A DNA stretch of 64,000 bases from Sphingomonadales bacterium (lineage in GTDB: Bacteria; Pseudomonadota; Alphaproteobacteria; Sphingomonadales; Sphingomonadaceae): assembly GCA_017309275.1 (NCBI GenBank), contig JAFKLT010000054.1, positions 1 through 64,000 on the forward strand. The letters run 5' to 3'. Numbering within the stretch: position 1 is the stretch's first letter; every line of letters starts with the position of its first letter. Under the pieces are notes generated by a model. The model saw only the letters and a list, made by a program, of their open reading frames with translations, ran no database searches and was not told the DNA's origin. Made by a program: the position numbers and the translations under genes. Shown one piece after another: positions 55,741-64,000 of the stretch.

Positions 55741-56757
55741 TTATTTGGCGGGGGCGGCCCCTGGCGCCGGATCGTCCTCGATACGCACCTCGGTACGGAA
55801 GGTGACGCGCTTGGCCACCGGCCGGCCGTTGGCGTCGCTGAAGGGTATATAGCGCGCCCTGCCCCCGATCGCGTCGCATGGGTTCGGCGCCTCATCCACC
55901 GCCCCCTCATTCCGGTATCGGCAATCGGTCGCCTCGCCATCGGTTCCGATACGGACCGAGGCCTCCATCAACCCCGATCGATTCATCGGAAACTCCCGAA
56001 CCGCGGGGGGCAGGCTCGTCGGCGCCGCATCGGCGCTCGCCGGGCGCGGCAGCACCCAGTTGAATGTCGCCGGGACGGTCGATTTCACCGGCTTGCCGTC
56101 GCTGTCGAGCGCCGGATCGAACGCGCCGTTCGTCCGCATCAAGGCGCATGCCGCGTCGTCGAGTTCCTTGTTCATGCTTCCATCGACGACCGTGCAGCCG
56201 CTCACCTTGCCTAGCGCATCGACCGCCAGCATCATGCGGACATCGCCTTCCTGCCGCGCGGCCAGCGCCTTGGCGGGATAATGGGCCGCGGCATCCAGCG
56301 TTACCATGGCGGGATCGGGAACCGGTCCGCGCGGCAACGCCGGACGGCTGGTATCGAGCTGGAATCCCGACGCCGCCAGACGATCGAGATAGTCGTCCGG
56401 AATCTGCCAGCGGATCCGATTGCTGTATGTGCCGCCCAAGCGCACGCCCTTTTCATCGCGCTGTATCTGAAAGCGCGCGCGCTCCATGATCAGGCGGCAG
56501 GTTGCGGCATCCAGTTCCTCCGACCCGCTCGACGCCGTCACCTCGCACCGCCGGGGCAGGCCGTCGGGCCCGACGGTCAGGCGAAATCCGGTTGTTCCTT
56601 CCATCTCGTCGCGCATCGCCGCCGCCGGATAATCGGCGTTCGTGACCCAGGTTCCGGGGTTCGTTACCGGCCTCATCGGTTCGCTCGACTGCGGCGCACT
56701 GGCCGGACCCTGCGCATTGTCCTGTGCCGCGACCAGCAGCAGCATCGCGATAATCAT
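55741..56757 (-). CDS. TonB C-terminal-like domain protein
   Basis: This 338-residue protein has a short hydrophobic leader (MIIAMLLLVAAQ). Two or three beta-alpha-beta units resemble the TonB C-terminal domain: TWVTNADYPAAAMRDEMEG with TVGPDGLPRRCEV, then AAHYPAKALAARQEGDVRMM with VDALGKVSGCTVVDGS, then a weaker ASVRIGTDGEATDCRY. It probably acts in the periplasm but lacks a clear TonB membrane anchor and Pro-rich linker. Confidence 0.7.
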   Translation of the reverse strand: MIIAMLLLVAAQDNAQGPASAPQSSEPMRPVTNPGTWVTNADYPAAAMRDEMEGTTGFRLTVGPDGLPRRCEVTASSGSEELDAATCRLIMERARFQIQRDEKGVRLGGTYSNRIRWQIPDDYLDRLAASGFQLDTSRPALPRGPVPDPAMVTLDAAAHYPAKALAARQEGDVRMMLAVDALGKVSGCTVVDGSMNKELDDAACALMRTNGAFDPALDSDGKPVKSTVPATFNWVLPRPASADAAPTSLPPAVREFPMNRSGLMEASVRIGTDGEATDCRYRNEGAVDEAPNPCDAIGGRARYIPFSDANGRPVAKRVTFRTEVRIEDDPAPGAAPAK

Positions 56758-56770
56758 CCCCCATCTCCCC

Positions 56771-57283
56771 CTAAGCCAGCTTCGGATTCAGCTCCTTGAC
56801 CTCGAGCAGGAACGTCTTCGGCTTCTTGAAAAATTTGCTCTTGCGATTGACCTTCAGCCCGACGACCTCGGCCAACTCCATTACGAAATGGACGCAATTC
56901 GCCTTGTTCAGGCTGTAACTCGGCTGTTTGCGGTCCTGCCACTCGCGCACCTTGGCGATCAGCCGGGCATAGGTGGCGTCGTCGACGACGACGCTGAACT
57001 GGCGGTCGCTCTTGGCGATATAATCGGCCTCGGACGTCTGGACGTAGCCCTTGACCGATCCCAGCAGGATCGCGGGGCTGACATTCTTCGCGGTAAAGCC
57101 GAAATTATTGTCGACCGCCTGCCCGCTGCCGTCCAGCTTGCCCTTCACGGTGATGAAGGCATGCGGAAAGCGGTCCCCGAAATCATGGCTGTAGAAAGTG
57201 ACCGTGACCGCGGCGTTCGCGGGAAACGCGACGCCCAGACAAAAGGCCAGCAAGGTCAGGAGCATCAGGCGCAAGCGAAACAT
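56771..57283 (-). CDS. exported protein with possible Cys-His hydrolase motif
   Basis: This 170-residue protein has a signal peptide (LRLMLLTLLAFCLGVAFPANA). The mature part shows FYSHDFGDRFPHAFITVKG near the start and SLNKANCVHFVMELAEVVGL near the end; an early His and a late N-C-x-x-F recall permuted papain-like hydrolases (DUF4105/Lnb-like). This is inference; no specific family is recognised. It lies 13 bases from the TonB-domain gene on the same strand. Confidence 0.55.
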   Translation of the reverse strand: MFRLRLMLLTLLAFCLGVAFPANAAVTVTFYSHDFGDRFPHAFITVKGKLDGSGQAVDNNFGFTAKNVSPAILLGSVKGYVQTSEADYIAKSDRQFSVVVDDATYARLIAKVREWQDRKQPSYSLNKANCVHFVMELAEVVGLKVNRKSKFFKKPKTFLLEVKELNPKLA

Positions 57284-57333
57284 CGGCGCTCTGATAGCGA
57301 TGCCGCCCGCGCCTTGCCAAGCTGCGATTGCTC

Positions 57334-57351
57334 CTTGACGTGGACGTCAAG
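57334..57351. promoter_or_regulatory. perfect palindrome upstream of the SDR gene
   Basis: CTTGACGT-GG-ACGTCAAG is an 18-base perfect palindrome, 43 bases before the GTG of the SDR gene. It closely resembles the inverted repeat at 39359-39374 upstream of the crotonase operon (TTGACG-N4-CGTyAA), suggesting one regulator. Confidence 0.55.
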
Positions 57352-57394
57352 CTGGCCTTTTCTCCAACTGACAAGAATGTAAGGGAGAAGCAGG

Positions 57395-58198
57395 GTGGCA
57401 CGAAAGGCGATTTTCATCACCGGCGGCGGATCGGGCATCGGCCGCGCGACCGCCCGTCACTTTGCCGGCCAGGGCTGGTTCGTCGGCATCGCCGATGTCA
57501 ACGCACAGGGGATCGACGAAACCGCCGCGCTTCTGCCCGAGGGCGCGTCGTCGCGCCACGTCATGGACGTCCGCGACCGCGACCAGTGGAAGGCCGCGCT
57601 CGACGCCTTTGCCACCGCCAGCGGCGGCCGGCTCGACGTGCTCTTCAACAATGCGGGCATCGGATCGGGCGGCCAGTTCATCGACATGGCGCCGGAAGAG
57701 GCCGACCGCCTGATCGCGATAAATTTCGGCGGGGTCGTGAACGGCATCTATGCCGCGCTGCCGCTGCTGCGCGCGACGCCGGGCTCGACGATCCTCAACA
57801 CCGGTTCGGCCTCGGGCTTCTATGGCGTCGCGGGGCTCGCGGTCTACTCGGCGACCAAGTTCGCGGTCCGCGGCCTGACCGAAGCGCTCGAGATCGAATT
57901 TGCGAAGCACGGGATAAAGGTCCGCTCGCTGATGCCGGGCTTCATCGACACGCCCCTGCTCGATCAGGTCAGCGCCGACAGCAACGAACCCGCGCGCAAC
58001 CGTCTGTCGGCCAGCGGTTTCGAAATCGTCCCGGTCGAACAGGTCGGCGCGGCGGCGTGGGAAGCGGTGCACGGCAGCAGGGTGCACGTCACGGTGGGCA
58101 AGATGGCCAAGCGCCTGTCGCGCCTCGCCCGCTTCTTTCCCGGTCTCATCGCGAAACAGTCGAAAAAGATCGACGGCCTGGGCACCCCGGCCCACTGA
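57395..58198 (+). CDS. short-chain dehydrogenase/reductase
   Basis: This 267-residue SDR begins at GTG 57395 after GGGAGAAG. It has the cofactor loop GGGSGIGRATARHFAG, LFNNAGIG, the active site Tyr and Lys in AVYSATKFAVRGL (with Ser in NTGSASGFYG), and PGFIDTPLLD. The residue after the second strand is Asp (GIADVN), which favours NAD(H). The substrate is unknown; the upstream palindrome links it to a possible lipid-related regulon. Confidence 0.92.
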   Translation: MARKAIFITGGGSGIGRATARHFAGQGWFVGIADVNAQGIDETAALLPEGASSRHVMDVRDRDQWKAALDAFATASGGRLDVLFNNAGIGSGGQFIDMAPEEADRLIAINFGGVVNGIYAALPLLRATPGSTILNTGSASGFYGVAGLAVYSATKFAVRGLTEALEIEFAKHGIKVRSLMPGFIDTPLLDQVSADSNEPARNRLSASGFEIVPVEQVGAAAWEAVHGSRVHVTVGKMAKRLSRLARFFPGLIAKQSKKIDGLGTPAH

Positions 58199-58256
58199 TC
58201 CGATCCCGGTCGTCGGCGACCGGCGCCACCTCATCCGCGCGCCGCGGGCACCATCC

Positions 58257-58967
58257 CTATTTCGTCGGCCCGCAGCTCACCGATCCGCTGCCGATGTTGC
58301 GCACCGTGCACACCGGGCGGCCCAGCACGACGGTCTTGCCGATGCCGCGCGTCGTCACCGCCGCGCTTTTTACCGCGTTGAAGACATGATCGCCCGCGCC
58401 CTCGCTGTCGCTCGTCAATTCGTCGATCAGCAGCTTGCCCGCGTCGACCATGTTCGCGCCCGACAGCGACCACTGCCCCTGCTTCGCCTTGCCCGCCAGC
58501 GTCATCGTGCCGTTGCCCACCAGAGCGACCGCCAGCCGGTCGGCAGTGATCGCCCCGACGGTCAGCTTGCCGGGTCCGCGCAGCCCGATCGCGACGCGCT
58601 GCCCCGCCAGCTTGTCGATCGACAGCGAGCCCGCGCCCGCGAGCATCGCTGACCGCAGGTTGGCGGCGTTGACGCGGATCGTCACCGCGCCCGGCGGCGT
58701 GCGGCGCTTGTCGTCGCCGGCATATTTCCTTTCGCTGATCACCAGCTTGCCGTCGCGCGTTTCCAGGACGAGCCGGTCCAGCGCATCCTGCGGCCCGCTG
58801 GCGATCGCGCTGACCGGCGACCGCGTCACGACCTCGACCGCGACGTCGGCGCTGACCTCGATCGTCTCGAAACTGGTGAGGCCAAAACGCTTTTCGGCGG
58901 CCGATACCGGGCCGACGGAAAGCAGGACGGCGGCCGCGATGACGGCCAGGCGCGTGTAGCTGGTCAT
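58257..58967 (-). CDS. GIN-domain exported protein (DUF2807)
   Basis: This 236-residue protein has a signal peptide (LAVIAAAVLLSVGPVSAA) followed by a beta-helix-like GIN domain: SFETIEVSADVAVEVVTRSP, then TIRVNAANLRSAMLAGAGS and LSIDKLAGQRVAIGLRGPGKL. Repeated turn strings (GAGSL, GPGKL, GNGTM) are typical. A likely periplasmic or surface protein of unknown role. It precedes a second GIN gene on the same strand. Confidence 0.85.
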   Translation of the reverse strand: MTSYTRLAVIAAAVLLSVGPVSAAEKRFGLTSFETIEVSADVAVEVVTRSPVSAIASGPQDALDRLVLETRDGKLVISERKYAGDDKRRTPPGAVTIRVNAANLRSAMLAGAGSLSIDKLAGQRVAIGLRGPGKLTVGAITADRLAVALVGNGTMTLAGKAKQGQWSLSGANMVDAGKLLIDELTSDSEGAGDHVFNAVKSAAVTTRGIGKTVVLGRPVCTVRNIGSGSVSCGPTK

Positions 58968-59010
58968 GGTGCCGCCTTAGCCGCTCCGCCGCCGCGGCAC
59001 CATAGGCCGC

Positions 59011-59763
59011 TCACTTGCAGTTCGCGGTGCCCGATCCCAGCGCCTTGGTCGTGCATTTGCCGCCGCCGCTGATGGTCGCGTCGCCCGACCCCAGGATGCT
59101 GACGTCCGCGGCGCCGGTCGCCTGCGCCTCGACGTCGCCCGAACCGGTGATCGACACGTCGAGCGTGTCGGCGACCAGCCCGTCGGCGTCGATGTTGCCC
59201 GACCCGGTAACGCTATAATCGCCGGTGCCGATCGTACCGCCGCCGATCTCGATATCGCCCGATCCCGAGATGGTCAGGTCGGCGCGCTTTCCGGTCAGCT
59301 TCGCGACCTTCAGATCGCCCGAACCGGTGACCACCGCCTCGACCGTGTCGCCGTCGACCGTGTCGGCGTCGATCGACCCCGATCCGGTCAGCCGCAGCTT
59401 GCTGAGCTTGGGCATGGTGATCTCGACCTGCAGGCCCTTGCCGTCATGGTTGCTGAAGGTGAAGCCCGACCGCTTGCGGCCGATCGACAGCGTGTCGCCG
59501 TCCAGCTTGATTTCCAACTCGTCGATTTCGTTCTTCGGGCCCTTCGCGGTGATCGCGAAGGCGTCGCCCTGGCGGATGACGACATCGTCGGGGCCCGTGA
59601 CCTTCACGCCCGTAAAGCCCTTGAGGTCATAGCTTTGCGTCGTCGTCGGACCGGCCTCGACCGTCCGCTTGCCGTCCTTGCCGTCGCTCGTAATCTCGGC
59701 GCTGCAGGCCGTGACCGTCATTGCCAGGGCCAGCGGCAGAACCGCCATCGTCCAGTTGCGCAT
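59011..59763 (-). CDS. GIN-domain lipoprotein (DUF2807)
   Basis: This 250-residue protein begins at 59763 (MRNWTMAVLPLALAMTVTAC), with a lipobox Cys. The GIN domain has FTGVKVTGPDDVVIRQGDAF and a run of repeated S-G-S-G-D/N turns (LTGSGSIDADTV, VVTGSGDLKVAKL, ISGSGDIEIGGG), a beta-solenoid pattern. The pair of GIN genes probably arose by duplication. TTAGATCGATAA AT-rich sequence lies upstream. Confidence 0.87.
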   Translation of the reverse strand: MRNWTMAVLPLALAMTVTACSAEITSDGKDGKRTVEAGPTTTQSYDLKGFTGVKVTGPDDVVIRQGDAFAITAKGPKNEIDELEIKLDGDTLSIGRKRSGFTFSNHDGKGLQVEITMPKLSKLRLTGSGSIDADTVDGDTVEAVVTGSGDLKVAKLTGKRADLTISGSGDIEIGGGTIGTGDYSVTGSGNIDADGLVADTLDVSITGSGDVEAQATGAADVSILGSGDATISGGGKCTTKALGSGTANCK

Positions 59764-59926
59764 CCTCAATCTCCTTCGTGTATTAGATCGATAACACACA
59801 GTCGAACCACTGTCCAGCGGCGCCTGACCACCCGAAGGCCGCCGTTTTGGGAATTGTCGCGCGCGCGGCGCCATCTTGTCGCCACCTTCCTGGGTCAGGG
59901 GGCGTGCCTTCTTCAGGAAAGAGACG

Positions 59927-60403
59927 ATGAGCGTAGCCTTCCGTCGTGAGAGTGACGACGAGCATAAAGAACCCGAATATGAGCTGCCGATCCCGGTCGG
60001 CGCGAACCTTGTGACGCCGCGCGGGCTCCGCCTGCTGGTCGAAGAGGTCGCGCGTCTGGAAGTCGCGGTGGCCGCCGAAACCGACGAGGAAGCGCGCAAG
60101 AAGCTGCAGCGCCATCTTCGCTATTTCGGGACGCGCAAGGCGACGGCAGAGGTTCAGGCCCCCACCGCCGATGGCCGCGTCGGGATCGGCAGCCGCGTCC
60201 GCTATGCGCTGAACGGGTCGGAGCGCACGATGACCATCGTCGGGCATGACGAGGCCGATCCTGCCACCGGGCGCATCGCCTTCGCCGCGCCGCTCGGCCG
60301 TGCCTTGATGGATGCGGAGGTCGGTGACATGGTCGCTTTTCAGGGGCGGGAGGATGCGATCGAAATCCTCGCCGCCGCCGCCGATCCGGAGGTCCAGGCA
60401 TGA
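59927..60403 (+). CDS. transcription elongation factor GreA/GreB family protein
   Basis: This 158-residue protein has the Gre layout: an N-terminal coiled coil (NLVTPRGLRLLVEEVARLEV, TDEEARKKLQRHLRYFG) and a C-terminal FKBP-like domain (VGIGSRVRYALNGSERTMTIVG, then FAAPLGRALMDAEVGDMVAF). In form it is nearer the GreB-like proteins that restart backtracked RNA polymerase. The start at 59927 follows GAAAGAG. The next gene starts 4 bases before its stop. Confidence 0.87.
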   Translation: MSVAFRRESDDEHKEPEYELPIPVGANLVTPRGLRLLVEEVARLEVAVAAETDEEARKKLQRHLRYFGTRKATAEVQAPTADGRVGIGSRVRYALNGSERTMTIVGHDEADPATGRIAFAAPLGRALMDAEVGDMVAFQGREDAIEILAAAADPEVQA

Positions 60404-60579
60404 AGGACAAGTTCGAACGCCACAAACAGCCGTGGACCGCGGCGGAGATCGACAAGCTCCACACGCTCGCCAAAAAGGGCATGGCGCTGAAGGCGATTGC
60501 AAAGGCGCTTACGCGGAGCGAGGAATCGGTAAAGATCCGCGCAAAGGCCGACGGTCTTTCGATCGCAAAGCTGCGCTGA
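60400..60579 (+). CDS. small basic protein, possible Myb/SANT-like HTH
   Basis: This 59-residue protein begins MKDKFERHKQPWTAAEIDKL then HTLAKKGMALKAIAKALTRS, with a W-T-x-x-E-x-x-x-L start and a second helix-turn-helix-like stretch, reminiscent of Myb/SANT or GcrA-like DNA-binding modules. It is coupled to the Gre gene (4-base overlap) and ends 7 bases before the flavoprotein gene. Confidence 0.65.
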   Translation: MKDKFERHKQPWTAAEIDKLHTLAKKGMALKAIAKALTRSEESVKIRAKADGLSIAKLR

Positions 60580-60586
60580 CCGGCCC

Positions 60587-61765
60587 ATGACACTTTCCGA
60601 TTATGACGCCATCGTGCTGGGTGCCGGCGCGGCCGGGCTGATGTGCGCCGCGGTCGCGGGGCAGCGCGGGCGACGCGTCCTGCTGCTCGACCATGCCGAT
60701 CAGGTGGGGAAGAAGATCCTCATCTCGGGCGGCGGCCGCTGCAACTTCACCAATGTGAACACGGCGCCCGACCGCTTCCTGTCCGCGAATCCGCATTTCG
60801 CGAAATCCGCGCTCGCACGCTACACGCCCGCCGATTTCATCGCGCTCGTGAACGCCTATGGCATCGCATACCACGAAAAGACGCTCGGCCAGCTCTTCTG
60901 CGACGGATCGGCGAAACAGATCGTCGCGATGCTGCTCGATGAATGCGCGAAGGGCGGCGTCGACATCCGCGTCGGCCAACCGGTCAGCGAAGTAACCCAT
61001 GCCGACGGCACGTTCGGCGTCCGCTTCGGCGACCAGCAGTTCGGTGCCGCCAGCCTCGTCATCGCAACCGGCGGCCCGTCGATCCCGAAAATGGGCGCGA
61101 CCGGCTTCGCCTACGACCTCGCACGCCAGTTCGGACTGAAAGTCGTCGAGCCGCGCCCCGCGCTCGTCCCGCTGACGCTCGGCGGCGACGATGTTCTGTT
61201 CCGCGAGCTGTCGGGCGTCGCGACGCCGGTCGAGGCCCGCGCCGGCAAGGCCGCCTTCCGCGAAGCCGCGCTGTTCACCCACAAAGGCCTCTCGGGTCCG
61301 GCGATCCTGCAAGTCAGCAGCTATTGGCGCCACGGCGAGCCGGTCGCGATCGACTTCCTGCCCGACGCGCCTTCGGGCTGGCTGCTCGACGCCAAGCGCG
61401 CGCGCCCGCGCACCACTGTCCGGGCCGCGCTCGGCGCAGCTCTGCCCGATCGCCTCGCCGAAACCCTCGCCGAACGCCTCGCGCTTCCCGGCGAGCTCGC
61501 CGCGCAAACCGACCGCAAACTCGCCGATGCCGAGGCTCGGCTCGCGCGTTGGCCCTTCCACCCCAACGGCACCGAAGGCTTCGCGAAAGCCGAGGTCACC
61601 GTGGGCGGAATCTCGACTGCAAACCTATCCTCGCAAACAATGATGGCCAAAACCGTCGCAAACCTCTATGCGATCGGCGAAGCCGTAGATGTCACAGGGT
61701 GGTTAGGCGGCTATAATTTTCAATGGGCCTGGGCTAGCGGACACGCTGCCGGACAGGTGATTTAA
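60587..61765 (+). CDS. HI0933/BaiN-family FAD-dependent oxidoreductase
   Basis: This 392-residue flavoprotein has YDAIVLGAGAAGLMCAAVAG (dinucleotide fold), then VGKKILISGGGRCNFTN, the HI0933 signature, and VIATGGPSIPKMGATGFAYDLA. The C-terminus has ETLGGDDVLFRELSG-like and GEAVDVTGWLGGYNFQWAWASG segments for FAD binding. Substrate unknown; the family is often annotated as an NAD(P)/FAD-dependent oxidoreductase. Confidence 0.92.
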   Translation: MTLSDYDAIVLGAGAAGLMCAAVAGQRGRRVLLLDHADQVGKKILISGGGRCNFTNVNTAPDRFLSANPHFAKSALARYTPADFIALVNAYGIAYHEKTLGQLFCDGSAKQIVAMLLDECAKGGVDIRVGQPVSEVTHADGTFGVRFGDQQFGAASLVIATGGPSIPKMGATGFAYDLARQFGLKVVEPRPALVPLTLGGDDVLFRELSGVATPVEARAGKAAFREAALFTHKGLSGPAILQVSSYWRHGEPVAIDFLPDAPSGWLLDAKRARPRTTVRAALGAALPDRLAETLAERLALPGELAAQTDRKLADAEARLARWPFHPNGTEGFAKAEVTVGGISTANLSSQTMMAKTVANLYAIGEAVDVTGWLGGYNFQWAWASGHAAGQVI

Positions 61766-61832
61766 GCCCATTGAGCCCCTTTTCCGTCGGCCCGTCACCG
61801 CACCGGTGACTGCCCATATTATTGAGATATAA

Positions 61833-63665
61833 ATGCCTTTCGAGAATCTTTCCCCCGTCCTTTCGGACGCCCTTGTTGCGCGCGGCTATGAAGCGCTGAC
61901 CCCCGTCCAGACCCAGGTCACCGAAGCCGAGGCAAAGGGCCGCGACCTGCTCGTCTCGGCGCAGACCGGCTCTGGCAAGACCGTCGCCTTCGGCCTCGCG
62001 ATGGCCGACGAGCTGATCGAGGGCGACCGCCTGCCCTTCGCGACCTCGCCGCTCGCCCTGATCGTCGCGCCGACGCGCGAACTCGCGCTGCAGGTCAGCC
62101 GCGAACTCGGCTGGCTCTATGCAAAGGCCGGCGCGCGCATCGCGACCTGCGTCGGCGGCATGGACGCCAGCAAGGAACGCCGCGCCCTCGGACAAGGTGT
62201 GCAGATCGTGGTCGGCACTCCCGGGCGCCTGCGCGATCACCTCGAACGCGGCGCACTCGACCTGACCGCGCTGCGCGTCGCGATCCTCGACGAGGCCGAC
62301 GAAATGCTCGACATGGGCTTCCGCGACGACCTCGAGGAAATCCTCGACGGCACCCCCGCGACCCGCCGCACGCTTCTGTTTTCGGCGACGCTCCCCAAAC
62401 CGATCGTCCAGCTCGCCAAGCGGTATCAGCAGGATGCCCTCCGCATCTCGACCGTCGGCGAAGATCGCGGTCATGGCGACATCGCCTACCAGGCGGTGAC
62501 CGTCGCCCCCGCCGACATCGAGGGTGCGGTCGTCAACCTGCTCCGCCTCCACGATGCCGAGACTGCGATGCTGTTCTGCGCGACCCGCGACAACGTCCGC
62601 CGCCTCCATGCCAGCCTCGTCGAGCGCGGCTTCTCGGCCGTTGCCCTCTCCGGCGAGCATAGCCAGAACGAGCGCAACCAGGCGCTGCAGGCACTGCGCG
62701 ATCGCCGCGCCAAGGTCTGCGTCGCAACCGACGTCGCGGCGCGCGGCATCGATCTGCCGACGCTTAGCCTCGTCATCCACGTCGAAATCCCGCGCGACGC
62801 CGAAGCGCTCCAGCACCGTTCGGGCCGCACCGGCCGCGCGGGCAAAAAGGGCACGGCGGTCATCATCGTTCCCTATCCGCGCCGCCGCCGCGTCGACGGC
62901 ATGCTGCGCGGTGCGCGGATCAACGCCGAATGGATGGACGCGCCGACCGCCGCCGACGTGCGCAAGCGCGATCAGGAGCGGTTGATGGAGAAACTGCTCA
63001 CCCCCGTCGAGCATGAGCCCGAGGATATCGAGCTCGCGCAGCGCCTGATGGCCGAGCGTACTCCCGAAGACATCGCCGCGTCGCTCGTCCAGGCGCACCG
63101 CGCGCTGATGCCGCCGCCCGAGGATCTGATCGACAACAGCGCCCGCGGCCGCGACGCCGCCGGTCGTCCCGAGCGCGGCGATCGTTTCGAACGCCCCGAA
63201 CGCGGCAGCGCCGACCGCCGCGAAGGCTTCGAGGACAGCGTCTGGTTCCGCCTCAACATCGGCCGCCACCAGAATGCCGATCCGCGCTGGATCCTGCCTC
63301 TGCTTTGCCGCCGCGGCCATGTGAGCAAGAACGAGATCGGCGCGATCCGCATCGGTCCCAAGGAAACGATGTTCAACATCCCGCGCGCGATCGCCGACCG
63401 CTTCGCCGAAGCCGTGCAGCGCAGCGCCAACGCCGATGGCGAGGACGACAGCGGCGTCGCGATCACCCCGGCGCCCGACGGCCCGACCTATCCGCCGCGC
63501 CGCGACAAATCGCCGCGCGAAGGCGCGCCCCGCAGCACGCTCGGCCGGTCGCCCGGCGGTGACCGTTCAGGCCCGCGCGGTCCGCGTGGCCCCGGCGGTC
63601 CAGGCGGCAACGAACGCTACAAGCCCAAGCCCTACGGCCAGCGCAGCCCGCGTCGCGCGAAATAG
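61833..63665 (+). CDS. DEAD-box RNA helicase
   Basis: This 610-residue helicase has the Q-motif region (TPVQTQVTEAEAKG), AQTGSGKTVAFGLA, PTRELALQ, DEADEMLDMGF, SAT, and HRSGRTGRAGKKG. After the helicase core a charged linker (ERGDRFERPERGSADRRE) precedes a DbpA-like RNA-binding domain (WFRLNIGRHQNADPRWILPLL, then NEIGAIRIGPKETMFNIP) and an Arg/Gly/Pro-rich tail. It resembles DeaD/CsdA, used in ribosome assembly and cold adaptation. Confidence 0.94.
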   Translation: MPFENLSPVLSDALVARGYEALTPVQTQVTEAEAKGRDLLVSAQTGSGKTVAFGLAMADELIEGDRLPFATSPLALIVAPTRELALQVSRELGWLYAKAGARIATCVGGMDASKERRALGQGVQIVVGTPGRLRDHLERGALDLTALRVAILDEADEMLDMGFRDDLEEILDGTPATRRTLLFSATLPKPIVQLAKRYQQDALRISTVGEDRGHGDIAYQAVTVAPADIEGAVVNLLRLHDAETAMLFCATRDNVRRLHASLVERGFSAVALSGEHSQNERNQALQALRDRRAKVCVATDVAARGIDLPTLSLVIHVEIPRDAEALQHRSGRTGRAGKKGTAVIIVPYPRRRRVDGMLRGARINAEWMDAPTAADVRKRDQERLMEKLLTPVEHEPEDIELAQRLMAERTPEDIAASLVQAHRALMPPPEDLIDNSARGRDAAGRPERGDRFERPERGSADRREGFEDSVWFRLNIGRHQNADPRWILPLLCRRGHVSKNEIGAIRIGPKETMFNIPRAIADRFAEAVQRSANADGEDDSGVAITPAPDGPTYPPRRDKSPREGAPRSTLGRSPGGDRSGPRGPRGPGGPGGNERYKPKPYGQRSPRRAK

Positions 63666-63690
63666 GCCGACAGGCCGTCATCTAAAACCT

Positions 63691-63775
63691 CGTCATTGCG
63701 AGCATGGCGAAGCAATCCAGAGCGGCCTTGCGCAACTCTGGATTGCTGCGCTGCCTTCGGCTCCTCGCAATGGCG
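63691..63775. repeat. nested palindromic intergenic repeat
   Basis: CGTCATTGCGAG (63691-63702) pairs with CTCGCAATGGCG (63764-63775) and, inside, GCAATCCAGAG (63712-63722) pairs with CTCTGGATTGC (63737-63747). The CGTCATTGCGAG..GCAATCCAG unit is a common scattered intergenic repeat of proteobacterial genomes. It lies between the helicase and quinone oxidoreductase genes. Confidence 0.75.
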
Positions 63776-63849
63776 ATGCTGAAGAACGACTTGCCCTTGC
63801 GCCCCGTCCACAGGCCCACCAAATGGGCTGAACAGCAGGAGACGGCGGC

Positions 63850-64000
63850 ATGCAAGCGATCGAAGCCTTCATCGAAAGCCAGGGCGGACCAGAGGTCATC
63901 GACTGGCGCGAGGTCACGCTCGGCGATCCGGGGCCGGGCCAGGTGCTCGTTCGCCAGACCGCCGTTGGGCTCAACTATATCGACACCTATCACCGCGACG
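63850..64000 (+). CDS. quinone oxidoreductase (N-terminal part, runs off the window)
   Basis: From ATG 63850, after GGAGACGGC, 50 codons are visible: MQAIEAFIESQGGPEVIDWR, then GPGQVLVRQTAVGLNYIDTYH. This is the usual N-terminus of zinc-free medium-chain quinone oxidoreductases (QOR), with the N-Y-I-D-T motif. The remainder lies beyond base 64000. Confidence 0.85.
   Translation, partial: MQAIEAFIESQGGPEVIDWREVTLGDPGPGQVLVRQTAVGLNYIDTYHRD

Overview
The window is chromosomal DNA of an alphaproteobacterium of the Sphingomonadaceae, most like Sphingopyxis or Sphingomonas. This rests on very GC-rich coding sequence and on typical gene neighbourhoods (accA-xerD-secreted protein-aroK-aroB, cvpA-radA, comF-grxC-DUF1178, the Anbu operon). 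It has two parts: an accessory island (1 to about 22,795) and core chromosome (about 22,796 to 64,000). The junction is a tRNA-Arg(CCU) gene on the minus strand whose 3' end points into the island, the usual arrangement for an element integrated into a tRNA gene.

Island, left to right. A complete IS66-family element (tnpA, tnpB, tnpC, imperfect terminal inverted repeats at 2 and 2417) has inserted about 40 codons into a leftward tyrosine-integrase gene; the rest of that gene lies off the window. Next comes a leftward putative regulator, then a long rightward run of small, mostly overlapping phage-like genes (3,258-10,640). These include two excisionase-like HTH proteins, a two-DNA-binding-domain replication-type protein, and a TOPRIM protein that resembles Topo VI-A/Spo11 (Mini-A-like). 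After these come a ParB-like fragment, an HNH-AP2 endonuclease, and a compact operon of HigB toxin, HigA antitoxin and a minimal ATP-dependent DNA ligase. A large serine recombinase with three C-terminal repeats (13,995-15,650) runs into three leftward tail genes: tape measure, tail assembly chaperone and a DUF6441 protein. The chaperone gene carries an A AAA AAC slippery heptamer that opens a 96-codon -1 extension ending exactly at the next start codon, a convincing programmed frameshift. A last set of small rightward genes, two with AlpA/excisionase-like HTH, reaches the tRNA. No capsid, terminase, portal or lysis genes are visible, so the island is a decayed prophage, a satellite, or a composite of several elements.

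Core chromosome. 22.9-26.4 kb: DUF1178, glutaredoxin, ComF, a methyltransferase, a MutT-type NUDIX enzyme and two orphan Flp pilins. 26.5-33.7 kb: an M48 protease, accA, xerD, a secreted repeat protein, aroK and aroB. 33.6-37.9 kb: a Kef-type antiporter, a NifU-like protein, CvpA and RadA. 38-43.9 kb: a DUF4197 lipoprotein, a transaldolase-family aldolase, a crotonase-thiolase pair and a beta-propeller lipoprotein. 44-47.5 kb: an aldehyde dehydrogenase divergent from acetyl-CoA synthetase. 47.6-51.6 kb: the four-gene Anbu proteasome-homologue operon. 51.8-64 kb: TauE/SafE, SecA, secreted and TonB-domain proteins, an SDR, two GIN-domain proteins, a GreA/GreB-type factor, an HI0933-family flavoprotein, a DEAD-box helicase and the start of a quinone oxidoreductase.

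All calls come from reading the sequence and family knowledge; no database search was run.
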